Program-made: the position numbers and the translations under genes
Shown: piece after piece, positions 53,783 through 62,058 of the stretch
How positions within the stretch are numbered: position 1 is the first letter of the stretch
Layout of the letters: every line of letters starts with the position of its first letter
NCBI RefSeq assembly: GCF_003967015.1
Contig: NZ_AP017560.1
Coordinates: 992,001-1,056,000 of the forward strand
Length of the DNA: 64,000 nt
Origin: Pseudanabaena sp. ABRG5-3
GTDB lineage: Bacteria; Cyanobacteriota; Cyanobacteriia; Pseudanabaenales; Pseudanabaenaceae
Direction of reading: 5' to 3'
Notes under the pieces: generated by a model
Databases searched by the model: none
The model's input: only the letters and a program-made list of their open reading frames with translations
Told to the model about the DNA's origin: nothing

Positions 53783-54466
53783 ATGAAAGATCTATTTAGT
53801 TTTAAAGATAAAAACCTATTGCGAATGGCGCTAACCCATCGTTCCTATGTCCATGAAAATCCAAGTGTGGGGGAAGATAATGAGCGTCTAGAATTTTTGG
53901 GGGATGCCATTTTAAATTTTTTGAGCGGTTCCTATCTCTATCGTCAACATCCTGAATTAGGTGAAGATGAACTAACAAGGCGCAGGGCAGCTCTGGTGGA
54001 CGAAAAACAGCTAGCTAATTTTGCGATCGCCTTAGAACTCGATAGTCAAATTTTGCTAGGTAAAGGGGCTTTGCGTGATGGCGGCAATAAAAGCGATAAC
54101 CTCTTAAGTTGCGCCTTTGAAGCGATGATTGGGGCGTTGTATCTAGATCGAAATTGCAATGTGGAGTCGGTACGTCCTGCGGTAGAAGCATTATTTGCTT
54201 CTGTCCCCCCTGAGTTAGTAAACACACGCTCAGATCTTGATGCCAAAAATCGCTTGCAGGAATGGGTGCAGTCCTACATCGGACACACATTACCGCGCTA
54301 TGCCACTGAAAAAGTAGGTGGAACTGATCATACGCCCGAATTTGCGTCTAAAGTATATGTTGGAGATCGCCTATATGGTCAAAGTATGCGAAATTTTTCT
54401 AGCAAAAAGGAAGCAGAACGGGCAGCCGCGCTTGACGCATTAGAACAAATAGAAAGAATGTTATAA
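53783..54466 (+). CDS. rnc: Ribonuclease III
   Basis: This double-strand RNase processes rRNA and mRNA. The active site region is NERLEFLGDAIL with the Glu and Asp for metal, and DRNCNVESVRP later. A C-terminal dsRBD follows (KNRLQEWVQSYIGHTLPRYATE... GQSMRNFSSKKEAERAAALDAL). The frame reaches a TTG at 53765, but MKDLFSFKDKNLL at 53783 fits the family. RimM follows 45 bp later, with a strong palindrome in the gap. Confidence 0.93.
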   Translation: MKDLFSFKDKNLLRMALTHRSYVHENPSVGEDNERLEFLGDAILNFLSGSYLYRQHPELGEDELTRRRAALVDEKQLANFAIALELDSQILLGKGALRDGGNKSDNLLSCAFEAMIGALYLDRNCNVESVRPAVEALFASVPPELVNTRSDLDAKNRLQEWVQSYIGHTLPRYATEKVGGTDHTPEFASKVYVGDRLYGQSMRNFSSKKEAERAAALDALEQIERML

Positions 54467-54501
54467 GTTTTCAAATTTTTGCTTCGCAAAAATTTGAAAA
54501 C
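54467..54501. terminator. Perfect palindrome between rnc and rimM
   Basis: GTTTTCAAATTTTTGC / GCAAAAATTTGAAAAC with TTC centre; the whole rnc-rimM spacer consists largely of it. RNA from it would be a 16-bp stem, a possible terminator or a substrate for RNase III itself. Confidence 0.7.
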
Positions 54502-54510
54502 AAGGAAAAA

Positions 54511-55059
54511 ATGATGACTGAAGATTGGTTAATGATTGGCAAGATTGTTTCACCACAAGGGCTAAAGGGTGAAGTAAGGGTTTTGTCCTATTCGGATTTT
54601 CCTGAGCGCTTTGAGAATGCGGGTAAACGCTGGATTGCGGCTTCAGAGAAAGATCAACCGCAGGAGATCATGATGCTATCAGGTCGAGAAGTTGCAGGTA
54701 AAAAGAATCTCTTTGTGGTGCGTCTCGAAGGGGTTAATGATTGCGATCGCGCTGAGGCTCTGCGTAATTATCTAATGTTTATTCGTACTAGCGATCGCCC
54801 TTACCTAGAGCCTAACGAGTACATGATCGCCGATTTGGTAGGTTGCAATGTCTATCATCAGCCAACGGGTAAGCTCTTGGGAGAAGTGATTAGCATCATC
54901 GCCGCAGGAAATGATCTTCTAGAAGTTCGGAATCCCGACAATGAAGAAATTGAGTTAATTCCTTTTGTCGAAGCGATCGTTCCTTTTGTGGATATTAAGC
55001 AAAAAAGAATTGAAGTTACTCCGCCAAAGGGATTGATTGACAAATGGTTACAGCTATAG
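54511..55059 (+). CDS. rimM: Ribosome maturation factor RimM
   Basis: RimM assists 30S maturation near the 16S rRNA 3' major domain. This 182-residue protein has the RimM N domain (IGKIVSPQGLKGEVRVLSYSDFPERF) and a C-terminal PRC-barrel (YMIADLVGCNVY, IPFVEAIVPFVDIKQKRIEV). The order rnc-rimM is not the usual rpsP-rimM-trmD one. The start could be the second ATG (54514). The stop TAG (55057-55059) coincides with the end of a palindromic element. Confidence 0.93.
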   Translation: MMTEDWLMIGKIVSPQGLKGEVRVLSYSDFPERFENAGKRWIAASEKDQPQEIMMLSGREVAGKKNLFVVRLEGVNDCDRAEALRNYLMFIRTSDRPYLEPNEYMIADLVGCNVYHQPTGKLLGEVISIIAAGNDLLEVRNPDNEEIELIPFVEAIVPFVDIKQKRIEVTPPKGLIDKWLQL

Positions 55060-55139
55060 CAAAACTTTTTTTGCTTAGGACATAAAACCAGAAGACGAGT
55101 GGCGGCGCGGAGCGCCGCCACTCGTCTTCTGGTTTTTAT
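55057..55139. mobile_element. Family B element at the rimM stop codon
   Basis: Left end TAGCAAAACTTTTTTTGC, preceded by TA (55055-55056), continues with TTAGGACATAAAACCAGAAG and a perfect palindrome with GGCGGCGCGGAGCGCCGCC at the centre. The right end is missing or fused with the next element. The TA|TAG end forms the rimM stop. Confidence 0.6.
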
Positions 55140-55214
55140 TGTAGATTATAAAACTCAAAGACCTGTGGCGCACGCGCAGCGTGCGCCACAGGTCTTTAAT
55201 TATGTCCAGCTACT
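55140..55214. mobile_element. Degenerate family A-type element
   Basis: Right end CATAATTAAAGACCTG read on the minus strand, closing with AGTAGCTGGA (55205-55214) and TA at 55215-55216. Its centre, ACCTGTGGCGCACGC/GCGTGCGCCACAGGT, matches 2034-2133. The left end is degenerate. Confidence 0.6.
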
Positions 55215-55301
55215 TACAAGTCTTTAAAAATTGTTACAACTATATTATGTAGTTTTGTATACTGGTAGTTTGAATGGGATATAACAAAGGTATTTAACAG
55301 C

Positions 55302-56996
55302 GTGAGTCAGCATCCCCTAGAAGAGCTAAATCGCTACGATGCCAAAGCCAATGCCGAATATTACGGTCGTCGCCCTTGGCTAGCGATTAGTCGCATTTTC
55401 AAAATCATTTATTTTGCAATTAGTTTTGGCTTAGCCTTTGGCTGGGATGTCTTGACAGGGAACACCGTAAGTCAACCCAAACTTGCCGAACAGTTACGCC
55501 GCATCATCACAGCGCTTGGTCCTACCTATATCAAAGTTGGACAGGCTTTATCGACGCGCCCCGACCTTGTGCGGGTAGATTTCCTCGAAGAGTTAACAAA
55601 ACTTCAAGATCAACTGCCACCATTTTCTAACGAGCAAGCCTTCGGGATCATCGAGTCTGAGCTAGGCAAACCCGTTAGTACAGTTTATCGGACTATCTCT
55701 GAAGATCCGATCGCTGCCGCAAGTTTAGGACAAGTCTACAAAGCCACACTTTATTCAGGCGAAGAAGTTGCCGTCAAAGTCCAACGACCTGATCTGATCC
55801 CAACTTTGACCCTCGATCTATTTATCTTGCGTTGGTTTGCAGGATGGCTTGGTCCACTTTTGCCCCTCAATCTTGGTAATAGCCTAGAAGCGATCGTTGA
55901 TGAGTTCGGTTTGAAATTATTTGAAGAAATCGACTATGCCCATGAAGCTACTAACGCTGAGAGGTTTGCGGGCTACTTTAAAAATGATCCTGATGTCAAG
56001 GTTCCTTCTATCTATCGTCAGTACAGTACCCATAAAGTTCTGACCTTAGAATGGATTAACGGCATCAAGCTCAACGAAATCGATCAGATTAAATCGGCAG
56101 GTCTAAATACGGATAATCTTGTCAGAATTGGCGTGATGTCTGGGTTACGACAATTATTAGAATTTGGCTTTTTCCACGCCGATCCTCACCCCGGAAATCT
56201 CTTTGCTACCTACGATGGCAAGATGGCATATATCGACTTTGGGATGATGGATCAGTTAGATCTGCAAACTAAAGAACAATTAGTCGATTCCGTTGTGCAT
56301 TTGCTCAATAAGGATTATGACGAACTTGGGCAGGACTATGTGAGACTAGGATTCCTGCAACCAGATATCGAGATGAAGCCAATTGTCAATGCTCTGGAAT
56401 CAGTGCTAGGCGATATCATGTCCGAAAAAGTGAAGGACTTCAACTTCAAAGTTGTCACCGATCGCTTCTCGAAAGTGATGTACGACTATCCCTTCTGCTT
56501 ACCTGCTAAGTTTGCCCTGATTATTCGTTCTGTAATTACCCAAGAAGGTGTAGCTCTCAGCCTCAATCCTGAGTTTCGGATTGTGCAGGTAGCCTATCCT
56601 TACGTGGCTAGACGCTTGCTCACCGATGAGTCCGAAAGTTTGCGGTCAAGACTCTTAGAAGTTCTCTTTAAAGATGACAAATTCCAATGGTCAAGACTAG
56701 AGAATTTATTAGCGATCGCTAAATCCGATGGTCAATTTGACATCATCCCTACCGCCAGTATGGGCTTTAAATTCCTAACTTCTAAAGATGGTGAATATAT
56801 CCGCCGTCGTATATTGCTAGCCCTTACCGAAGATAATCGACTCCACACTGAGGAACTCATGCGGATCTGGAATATGCTCAGTGTCGATCTCGAACCTGCT
56901 AAGTTATGGGACATGGCTCTTAAAACCTTAACTGGAGCGATGCCAAAGGCGATCGCTGCGGCTCTACCCTTTGCCGCTTTTCAAAATCTCAACTAA
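55302..56996 (+). CDS. ABC1/UbiB family atypical kinase
   Basis: This 564-residue ABC1 (AarF/UbiB) protein has the KxGQ motif region (VGQALSTRPDL), the Ala-rich loop AAASLGQVYKA, ADPHPGN and IDFGMMD. These proteins bind ATP and support quinone (plastoquinone) metabolism or chloroplast-like lipid homeostasis. The C-terminal half contains weak hydrophobic stretches. It starts at a GTG. It is preceded by palindromic elements, not a promoter that I can assign. Confidence 0.9.
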   Translation: MSQHPLEELNRYDAKANAEYYGRRPWLAISRIFKIIYFAISFGLAFGWDVLTGNTVSQPKLAEQLRRIITALGPTYIKVGQALSTRPDLVRVDFLEELTKLQDQLPPFSNEQAFGIIESELGKPVSTVYRTISEDPIAAASLGQVYKATLYSGEEVAVKVQRPDLIPTLTLDLFILRWFAGWLGPLLPLNLGNSLEAIVDEFGLKLFEEIDYAHEATNAERFAGYFKNDPDVKVPSIYRQYSTHKVLTLEWINGIKLNEIDQIKSAGLNTDNLVRIGVMSGLRQLLEFGFFHADPHPGNLFATYDGKMAYIDFGMMDQLDLQTKEQLVDSVVHLLNKDYDELGQDYVRLGFLQPDIEMKPIVNALESVLGDIMSEKVKDFNFKVVTDRFSKVMYDYPFCLPAKFALIIRSVITQEGVALSLNPEFRIVQVAYPYVARRLLTDESESLRSRLLEVLFKDDKFQWSRLENLLAIAKSDGQFDIIPTASMGFKFLTSKDGEYIRRRILLALTEDNRLHTEELMRIWNMLSVDLEPAKLWDMALKTLTGAMPKAIAAALPFAAFQNLN

Positions 56997-57012
56997 AACT
57001 TTATTCATCCTC

Positions 57013-57055
57013 AAAACTGTAAAGGGATCTGCGACGCAGATCCCTTTACAGTTTT
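57013..57055. terminator. Terminator after ABC1 gene
   Basis: AAAACTGTAAAGGGATCTGC / GCAGATCCCTTTACAGTTTT around GAC, followed by further T. Confidence 0.8.
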
Positions 57056-57161
57056 AAGTAGCGATCGCCAAGCTTATAGTTAAGTCTAGGGGCATGAGCT
57101 ATAAATCTTTTCCATGATCGGGCTGTAGTATAGAGACGGACTCTATGCGATCGCTTTTAGA

Positions 57162-58370
57162 ATGAATCGTAACTTTTGGATTATTGCTCTCATTTCTTTC
57201 ATTAATGCGCTGAGTTTTACGATTCTCATCCCTGTTCTGTACCAATATGGTAGACAGTTTCAATTAGATGATTTTCAGACGAGCTTATTATTTGCAATTT
57301 ATGCCATCTCGCAATTTTTTGCAACTCCAATCATCGGGAAACTTAGCGATCGCTTTGGACGTAAGCCTTTATTAATCCTGAGTTTAGCGGGAACAGTGGT
57401 TGCTAATCTGATGGCAGGAACCGCCGCTAGTGCCGCAGTATTGTTTTTTGCGAGATTTCTTGATGGGATTACGGGGGGGAATGCCTCGGTTGCTCAAGCC
57501 GTCATTTCCGATGTCACTACACCCGAAACCCGTGCTAAGGCTTTTGGGATCAATGGAGCCGCCTTTGGGATGGGCTTCATTCTAGGTCCTGCGATCAGTT
57601 TATTGGCTCAGAAAGCTGCCCTCAATACCCCCTTAGGTAAATCCTTTGGTGCTTCGTTTTTGGTGTCAGGGGCAATTGCGGCGATCGCTTTATTTTTAAC
57701 TATCTTCTTCTTGCCAGAGACGCTAAAAACTAAAGCGGAAAAAGCGCAAAATATATTTGATCTTGGGTTAGAGAAACTAGTTACAGGTTTGCTAATGCCC
57801 AAAATCGGTATTTTACTGATTATTAATTTTCTGACAGGCTTAACCTTTAATATCTTTACCTTTGCCTTTCAGCCTTACTTTCTCAAAGTTCTCAACCAAA
57901 ATAGTGATGGGCTTGCCCTCATGTTTTTATTATTCGGTGTACTCGCAGTCATTATGCAAACGGCGGGTATTTCCCAAATGACCAAACATCTGCAACTAGT
58001 CCAGATATTGTTTTTAGGACTATTCATCCGTAGCCTTTCCTTTGTCTTAATGCCAATTTGGAAGGATATCTATTACTTTATTGCCGTTTGCGTACTCTTC
58101 TCATTACTCAATTCAGTTGTGCAACCGATGATTAGCGCCTTAATCTCTCTCAATGCTCGTCCTGAAGAGCAAGGCACTGTACTAGGTATAAATTCCTCTT
58201 ACCTGAGTATTTCCAATGGATTTGGTCCCGTCATTGCAGGCTTACTTGTTAATCAAGAGCATCCTGAGTCCTATGGCTATCCGCTCTATTTAGCAGGTAT
58301 TTGTACTTTCCTTGTCTTAGGGTTAGCCTTTGTCAAGCGTAAAGATTATGCGGTCAAAATGGTGAGGTGA
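57162..58370 (+). CDS. MFS transporter, drug:H+ antiporter type
   Basis: This 402-residue protein has twelve hydrophobic segments and the loop 2-3 signature GKLSDRFGRKPLL typical of MFS exporters of the TetA/DHA1 kind. RPEEQGTVLGINSSYLSISNGFGPVIAG is in the second half. The substrate is unknown. It is monocistronic. A 155-bp gap follows before the Hsp20 gene. Confidence 0.88.
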   Translation: MNRNFWIIALISFINALSFTILIPVLYQYGRQFQLDDFQTSLLFAIYAISQFFATPIIGKLSDRFGRKPLLILSLAGTVVANLMAGTAASAAVLFFARFLDGITGGNASVAQAVISDVTTPETRAKAFGINGAAFGMGFILGPAISLLAQKAALNTPLGKSFGASFLVSGAIAAIALFLTIFFLPETLKTKAEKAQNIFDLGLEKLVTGLLMPKIGILLIINFLTGLTFNIFTFAFQPYFLKVLNQNSDGLALMFLLFGVLAVIMQTAGISQMTKHLQLVQILFLGLFIRSLSFVLMPIWKDIYYFIAVCVLFSLLNSVVQPMISALISLNARPEEQGTVLGINSSYLSISNGFGPVIAGLLVNQEHPESYGYPLYLAGICTFLVLGLAFVKRKDYAVKMVR

Positions 58371-58513
58371 ACCCTACCGAAAAAGTTCGGTTTCCCTTCT
58401 GTCCATAGCTTTGCAGCTATTTCATAATAAAGCTGTGAACAAAAGGGAAGTACAAAATATCAACTAAATCCTAAACCTACTTCTAAATGTTCATAGTTGT
58501 TTTGAAATAGCTC

Positions 58514-58520
58514 AAGGTGA
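58514..58520 (+). promoter_or_regulatory. RBS that decides the Hsp20 start
   Basis: AAGGTGA lies five bases before the ATG at 58526; the GTG at 58517 lies within it and is therefore not the start. Confidence 0.65.
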
Positions 58521-58525
58521 TATTT

Positions 58526-58975
58526 ATGTTAGTACGTTGGCAACCTTTACAAGAAATCGAAGAAGTTCGTCGTCAGTTCGATCGCATGTTCCGCGACATT
58601 ACTAGCCTAGATCAAGAAGCCGCCAAGGGCTGGGTTCCTGCTAGTGAGTTGCGCGATGATGGCGATCATTTGACCCTCAGACTCTCAATTCCTGATATTG
58701 AAGCTAAGGATCTCGACATCCAAGTAACCAAGGATTCGTTAACAATTGCTGGTGAACGTCACCTCGAACGCAAGGAAGAATCTGCTGAAAAGGGTTACTA
58801 CTGGAGTGAAATTAGCTATGGCAAGTTCCGTCGTGTATTTGCATTGCCTGTAGCGATCGAAAATGAACAGGTGAAGGCTGAATACACCAATGGTATTCTC
58901 ACTCTCACCTTGCCAAAAGCTAATGAAGTCAAAGCTTTCAAGGTCAGCGTTAATGCCGAATTACCTGCCTCCTAA
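58526..58975 (+). CDS. hspA: Small heat shock protein Hsp20
   Basis: This 149-residue alpha-crystallin protein starts MLVRWQPLQEIEEVRRQFDRMF, with the crystallin domain from about residue 45 (LTLRLSIPDIEAKDLDIQV) to VEYTNGILTLTLPKANEVKA. It lacks the I-x-I/V motif in exact form (VSVNAELP). It holds denatured proteins and, in cyanobacteria, protects thylakoids. No CIRCE element is seen upstream. The ATG at 58526 is chosen by the RBS. Confidence 0.92.
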   Translation: MLVRWQPLQEIEEVRRQFDRMFRDITSLDQEAAKGWVPASELRDDGDHLTLRLSIPDIEAKDLDIQVTKDSLTIAGERHLERKEESAEKGYYWSEISYGKFRRVFALPVAIENEQVKAEYTNGILTLTLPKANEVKAFKVSVNAELPAS

Positions 58976-58987
58976 TTAATCAAAAAG

Positions 58988-59086
58988 GGGAGTATCTCAC
59001 TTTGGCGTAGTCCCAATTTTCCTAAGCCTAGAACAAGGGGCTTAAGCCCCTTGTCTTTGCCAAATGTTCCAAAGTGAGATGCTCCC
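58988..59086. repeat. Nested inverted repeat after hspA
   Basis: GGGAGTATCTCACTTTGG and CCAAAGTGAGATGCTCCC form outer arms; the centre contains AAGGGGCTTAAGCCCCTT (59033-59054). No TA duplication is visible at its ends. Confidence 0.65.
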
Positions 59087-59116
59087 ATCAAAAAGTCCCA
59101 CTTAGCCAGTTAATCT

Positions 59117-59147
59117 AAGAAGGGCGGCGCGAAGCGCCGCCCTTCTT
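59117..59147. terminator. Palindrome AAGAAGGGCGGCGC just before the GH57 gene
   Basis: AAGAAGGGCGGCGC / GCGCCGCCCTTCTT around GAA. It ends four bases before an ATG at 59151, so that ATG is unlikely to be the true start of the GH57 gene. Confidence 0.65.
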
Positions 59148-59195
59148 ACTATGTTAATCTGTGTATCAACACAACTTTATCGAGGTTTACAAGTT

Positions 59196-60683
59196 TTGAT
59201 TTCCACGACACCATCAAGCTTTGTTGCCTCTGATTTTCCTGCTATTTGTGGGAATGAACAATTAATTCAACGGGCTGTACAGGATGATGCGCCTGTATTT
59301 CTCAATAGCAATAATCTCAAACTAGAAGAGATTACTTCCGCTTTTGCCTGTGCCCTGCATATGCACCAGCCCACCATTCCCGCAGGCGCAAATGATGCTT
59401 TAATTTGCAATCTTCAGCATATGTTCGAGCATCAAGGCGAAGGTGATAATCACAATGCTGGGGTATTTGCTTGGTGCTATAGCCGCATGGGTGATTTCAT
59501 TCCCCAATTAGTCGCACAGGGTAGCAATCCTCGGATCATGTTGGACTATTCTGGAAACCTGCTCTGGGGCTTGCAGCAGATGCAGCGCCATGACATTTTA
59601 GATAATCTCAAACGGATTACCTGCGATCGCCAATATCAGCCCTATGTGGAATGGCTCGGCACAATGTGGAGTCATGCAGTAATTCCCTCTACCCCGATTC
59701 CTGATATCAAACTGCATATCCAAGCATGGCAAAGTCATTTTGCTTCTATTTTTGGCATTGATGCTCTGAAGCGAGTGAAAGGATTTTCGCCACCAGAGAT
59801 GCACCTTCCCAATCATCCTGATACTCTCTACGAATATATTAAAGCGCTCAAGGAATGCGGCTATCGTTGGCTAATGGTACAGGAACATTCCGTAGAACGC
59901 TTTGATGGTTCGGGTTTAACGCAAGATCAGAAATATTTGCCTAATCGCTTGGTCGCGATGAACTCGAAAGGTGAATCGATTAGCATTACGGCACTGATTA
60001 AGACCCAAGGCTCTGATACCAAATTGGTCGCGCAAATGCAGCCCTACCACGAGGCTAAAGGTCGAGGGAAACAGCATCTTGGGAATGTTTCCATTCCTTC
60101 TCTAGTCACTCAGATTGCCGATGGTGAGAATGGCGGCGTGATGATGAATGAATTTCCCCGCGATTATCCTTTGGTATGGGATCAACTGAAAAATAATGGT
60201 CGTGGCACTGCGGGTGTTGTCGGTTTAAATGGCACTGAGTATTTAGAAATGATCGAGGCAGCAGGTGTCAGTCCCCTTGATTATCCAACGATTCAAGCAG
60301 TGCAGCAGCATAAGGTCTGGCACAAGGTCGAGCAAATCGGCGATCGCCAAAATCTGAATACGGCTACGGTCGAGCAGGCAATTACCGAACTCAAAGCTAG
60401 CGATCATCAATTCCATATGGATGGCGCATCATGGACAAATAGTATGAGTTGGGTCAATGGTTACGAAAATGTCTTGGAACCGATGAATCAGCTTAGTGCC
60501 AAGTTCCATGAAAAATATGATCCACTGGTTTCACAAGATCCCTCAGTTACAAAGCGATCGGACTATCAGCAAGCTTTGCTCTATAACCTCTTAGTCCAAA
60601 CTAGTTGCTTCCGTTATTGGGGACAAGGCACATGGACAGACTATGCCCGTGAACTCTACCGACGAGGGGAGCAAAGTTATTAG
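59196..60683 (+). CDS. Glycoside hydrolase family 57 protein
   Basis: This ~496-residue protein has GH57 features: ACALHMHQPTIPAG with the His-x-His pair, GVFAWCYSRMGDFIP, PEMHLPNHPD, and a Glu/Asp pattern in the barrel. The substrate is likely an alpha-glucan, as in cyanobacterial GH57 members, but no specificity can be drawn. The first in-frame ATG is 59151, four bases past a palindrome; a TTG at 59196 (ISTTPSSFVASDFPAICGNE) gives a more natural N terminus. The start remains uncertain. Confidence 0.85.
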   Translation: MISTTPSSFVASDFPAICGNEQLIQRAVQDDAPVFLNSNNLKLEEITSAFACALHMHQPTIPAGANDALICNLQHMFEHQGEGDNHNAGVFAWCYSRMGDFIPQLVAQGSNPRIMLDYSGNLLWGLQQMQRHDILDNLKRITCDRQYQPYVEWLGTMWSHAVIPSTPIPDIKLHIQAWQSHFASIFGIDALKRVKGFSPPEMHLPNHPDTLYEYIKALKECGYRWLMVQEHSVERFDGSGLTQDQKYLPNRLVAMNSKGESISITALIKTQGSDTKLVAQMQPYHEAKGRGKQHLGNVSIPSLVTQIADGENGGVMMNEFPRDYPLVWDQLKNNGRGTAGVVGLNGTEYLEMIEAAGVSPLDYPTIQAVQQHKVWHKVEQIGDRQNLNTATVEQAITELKASDHQFHMDGASWTNSMSWVNGYENVLEPMNQLSAKFHEKYDPLVSQDPSVTKRSDYQQALLYNLLVQTSCFRYWGQGTWTDYARELYRRGEQSY

Positions 60684-60720
60684 AACAAAAAAAATGCCGC
60701 TTCGCGGCATTTTTTTTGTT
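60684..60720. terminator. Bidirectional terminator between GH57 and EAL gene
   Basis: AACAAAAAAAATGCCGC / GCGGCATTTTTTTTGTT around TTC. It is a strong stem with both runs. Confidence 0.9.
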
Positions 60721-62007
60721 CTAATAAGAAATAAGCCTTTTATCTCCAATCAAGAACTGCTCAATTTTATGACAAGGTAAAGGATTGCTGAATAGAAAGC
60801 CTTGCATCATATCGCAATTATAGGTTTTCAAGAAATTAGCTTCTGCTAAGACCTCTACACCTACACCAATTGCTTGACAATTTAAGTTATGAGCCATTTC
60901 CACTAATGACTTCACGATTGTAGCATTGGCTAAGTTGACATCAATATTATTGACAAAACATTGATCTAGCTTGATCAAGTTTGGTAAAAACTTTTGTAGG
61001 CAGATTAATGAAGAATGACCAGTACCAAAGTTATCGATCGCAACCCGAACACCTAAACTTCTGAGCTTATTCAGTCTATCAATTGTCAAATGAGAATCTT
61101 GAATCAAAACATTCTCTGGAATTTCTAGATTTAGCAAATTTGGTTTAAGTTGCTGCTCAATCAGGGTTTGCTGAACTGTTAGATAAAAATCTAGATTTCT
61201 AAATTGATTGGCGGAAATATTAACTGAAACTGTCAAATTTTCTTGAATACTTTGCCATCGCTGAGCATTTTGACAGGCTTGTTGCAAGACCCATGTATCC
61301 AGTCGCCTAATCAGACCTGTGGTTTCCGCAATTGGAATAAATTTGCTTGGTGTAATAAATCCATATTCTGGATGTTGCCAACGCACCAAAGCTTCAACAC
61401 CACTAATTCTCCCTGATTTTAAATTAATTTGAGGTTGATAGAAAATGAATATTTCTCTTTGATGGGGATCTTCTAGTTTGTCTAGCGATCGCTTAAATGC
61501 ATCAGAGAGCGTTAAATCTACTGAACTAAGCAAAGATACCTTAGCACCATCAATTTGTTGTTGGATTTGTTGGATTTGTTCATGTTCCCATAGATATAAA
61601 TGATCTTGAGATTGCTCAGTTAAACAGTTGGCGGCAAAGTTCTTCTTGTGCAAACGTACAGATATAGCTTTTAAAAGATCATTAGGCGAAAAGGGTTTAG
61701 TTAAATAGTCATCGGCTCCTAACTCAAACCCCTGACGCATACTCCTATACTCAGCTTTAGCTGTTAAAAATATAAAAGGAATATGTCGAGCTGCGACATC
61801 TTTTTGTAATGTCTCTAGTACACCATAGCCATCAATTTCTGGCATCATGACATCGCAAATGATTAAATCAGGATTCTGACACTGGGCTAACTCGATCCCA
61901 ATACGTCCATTGACAGCAGTAATTACACTAAAATCTTCCAATTCCAGAATTTGCTGGATATTATCACAAACTTCCTTAGAGTCTTCTATTACTAAAATCT
62001 TTTTCAT
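60721..62007 (-). CDS. Response regulator with EAL domain (c-di-GMP phosphodiesterase-like)
   Basis: This 428-residue protein has an N-terminal receiver (EDSKEV with Glu8/Asp9, Asp52 as phosphoacceptor, KPFSPNDL) and a C-terminal EAL domain: EALVRWQHP, VNISANQF, KLDQCFV. Two motifs are not standard: IDNFGTGHSS in place of DDFGTG, and GVGVEVLAEA in place of AEGVE. These residues bind metals in known phosphodiesterases, so the activity may be reduced or lost. It lies 51 bp downstream of the hybrid kinase and is probably its partner. Confidence 0.9.
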   Translation of the reverse strand: MKKILVIEDSKEVCDNIQQILELEDFSVITAVNGRIGIELAQCQNPDLIICDVMMPEIDGYGVLETLQKDVAARHIPFIFLTAKAEYRSMRQGFELGADDYLTKPFSPNDLLKAISVRLHKKNFAANCLTEQSQDHLYLWEHEQIQQIQQQIDGAKVSLLSSVDLTLSDAFKRSLDKLEDPHQREIFIFYQPQINLKSGRISGVEALVRWQHPEYGFITPSKFIPIAETTGLIRRLDTWVLQQACQNAQRWQSIQENLTVSVNISANQFRNLDFYLTVQQTLIEQQLKPNLLNLEIPENVLIQDSHLTIDRLNKLRSLGVRVAIDNFGTGHSSLICLQKFLPNLIKLDQCFVNNIDVNLANATIVKSLVEMAHNLNCQAIGVGVEVLAEANFLKTYNCDMMQGFLFSNPLPCHKIEQFLIGDKRLISY

Positions 62008-62058
62008 ATCTAATATTTAAAGGGATTCACAAAGGTGTAATTTGAAAATTTTAACGAG

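Noticed and set aside
58376-58513. Heat-shock regulatory element (CIRCE) before hspA
   Set aside because: No TTAGCACTC-N9-GAGTGCTAA pattern is present; a weak CAGCT/AGCTG inverted repeat is not sufficient.
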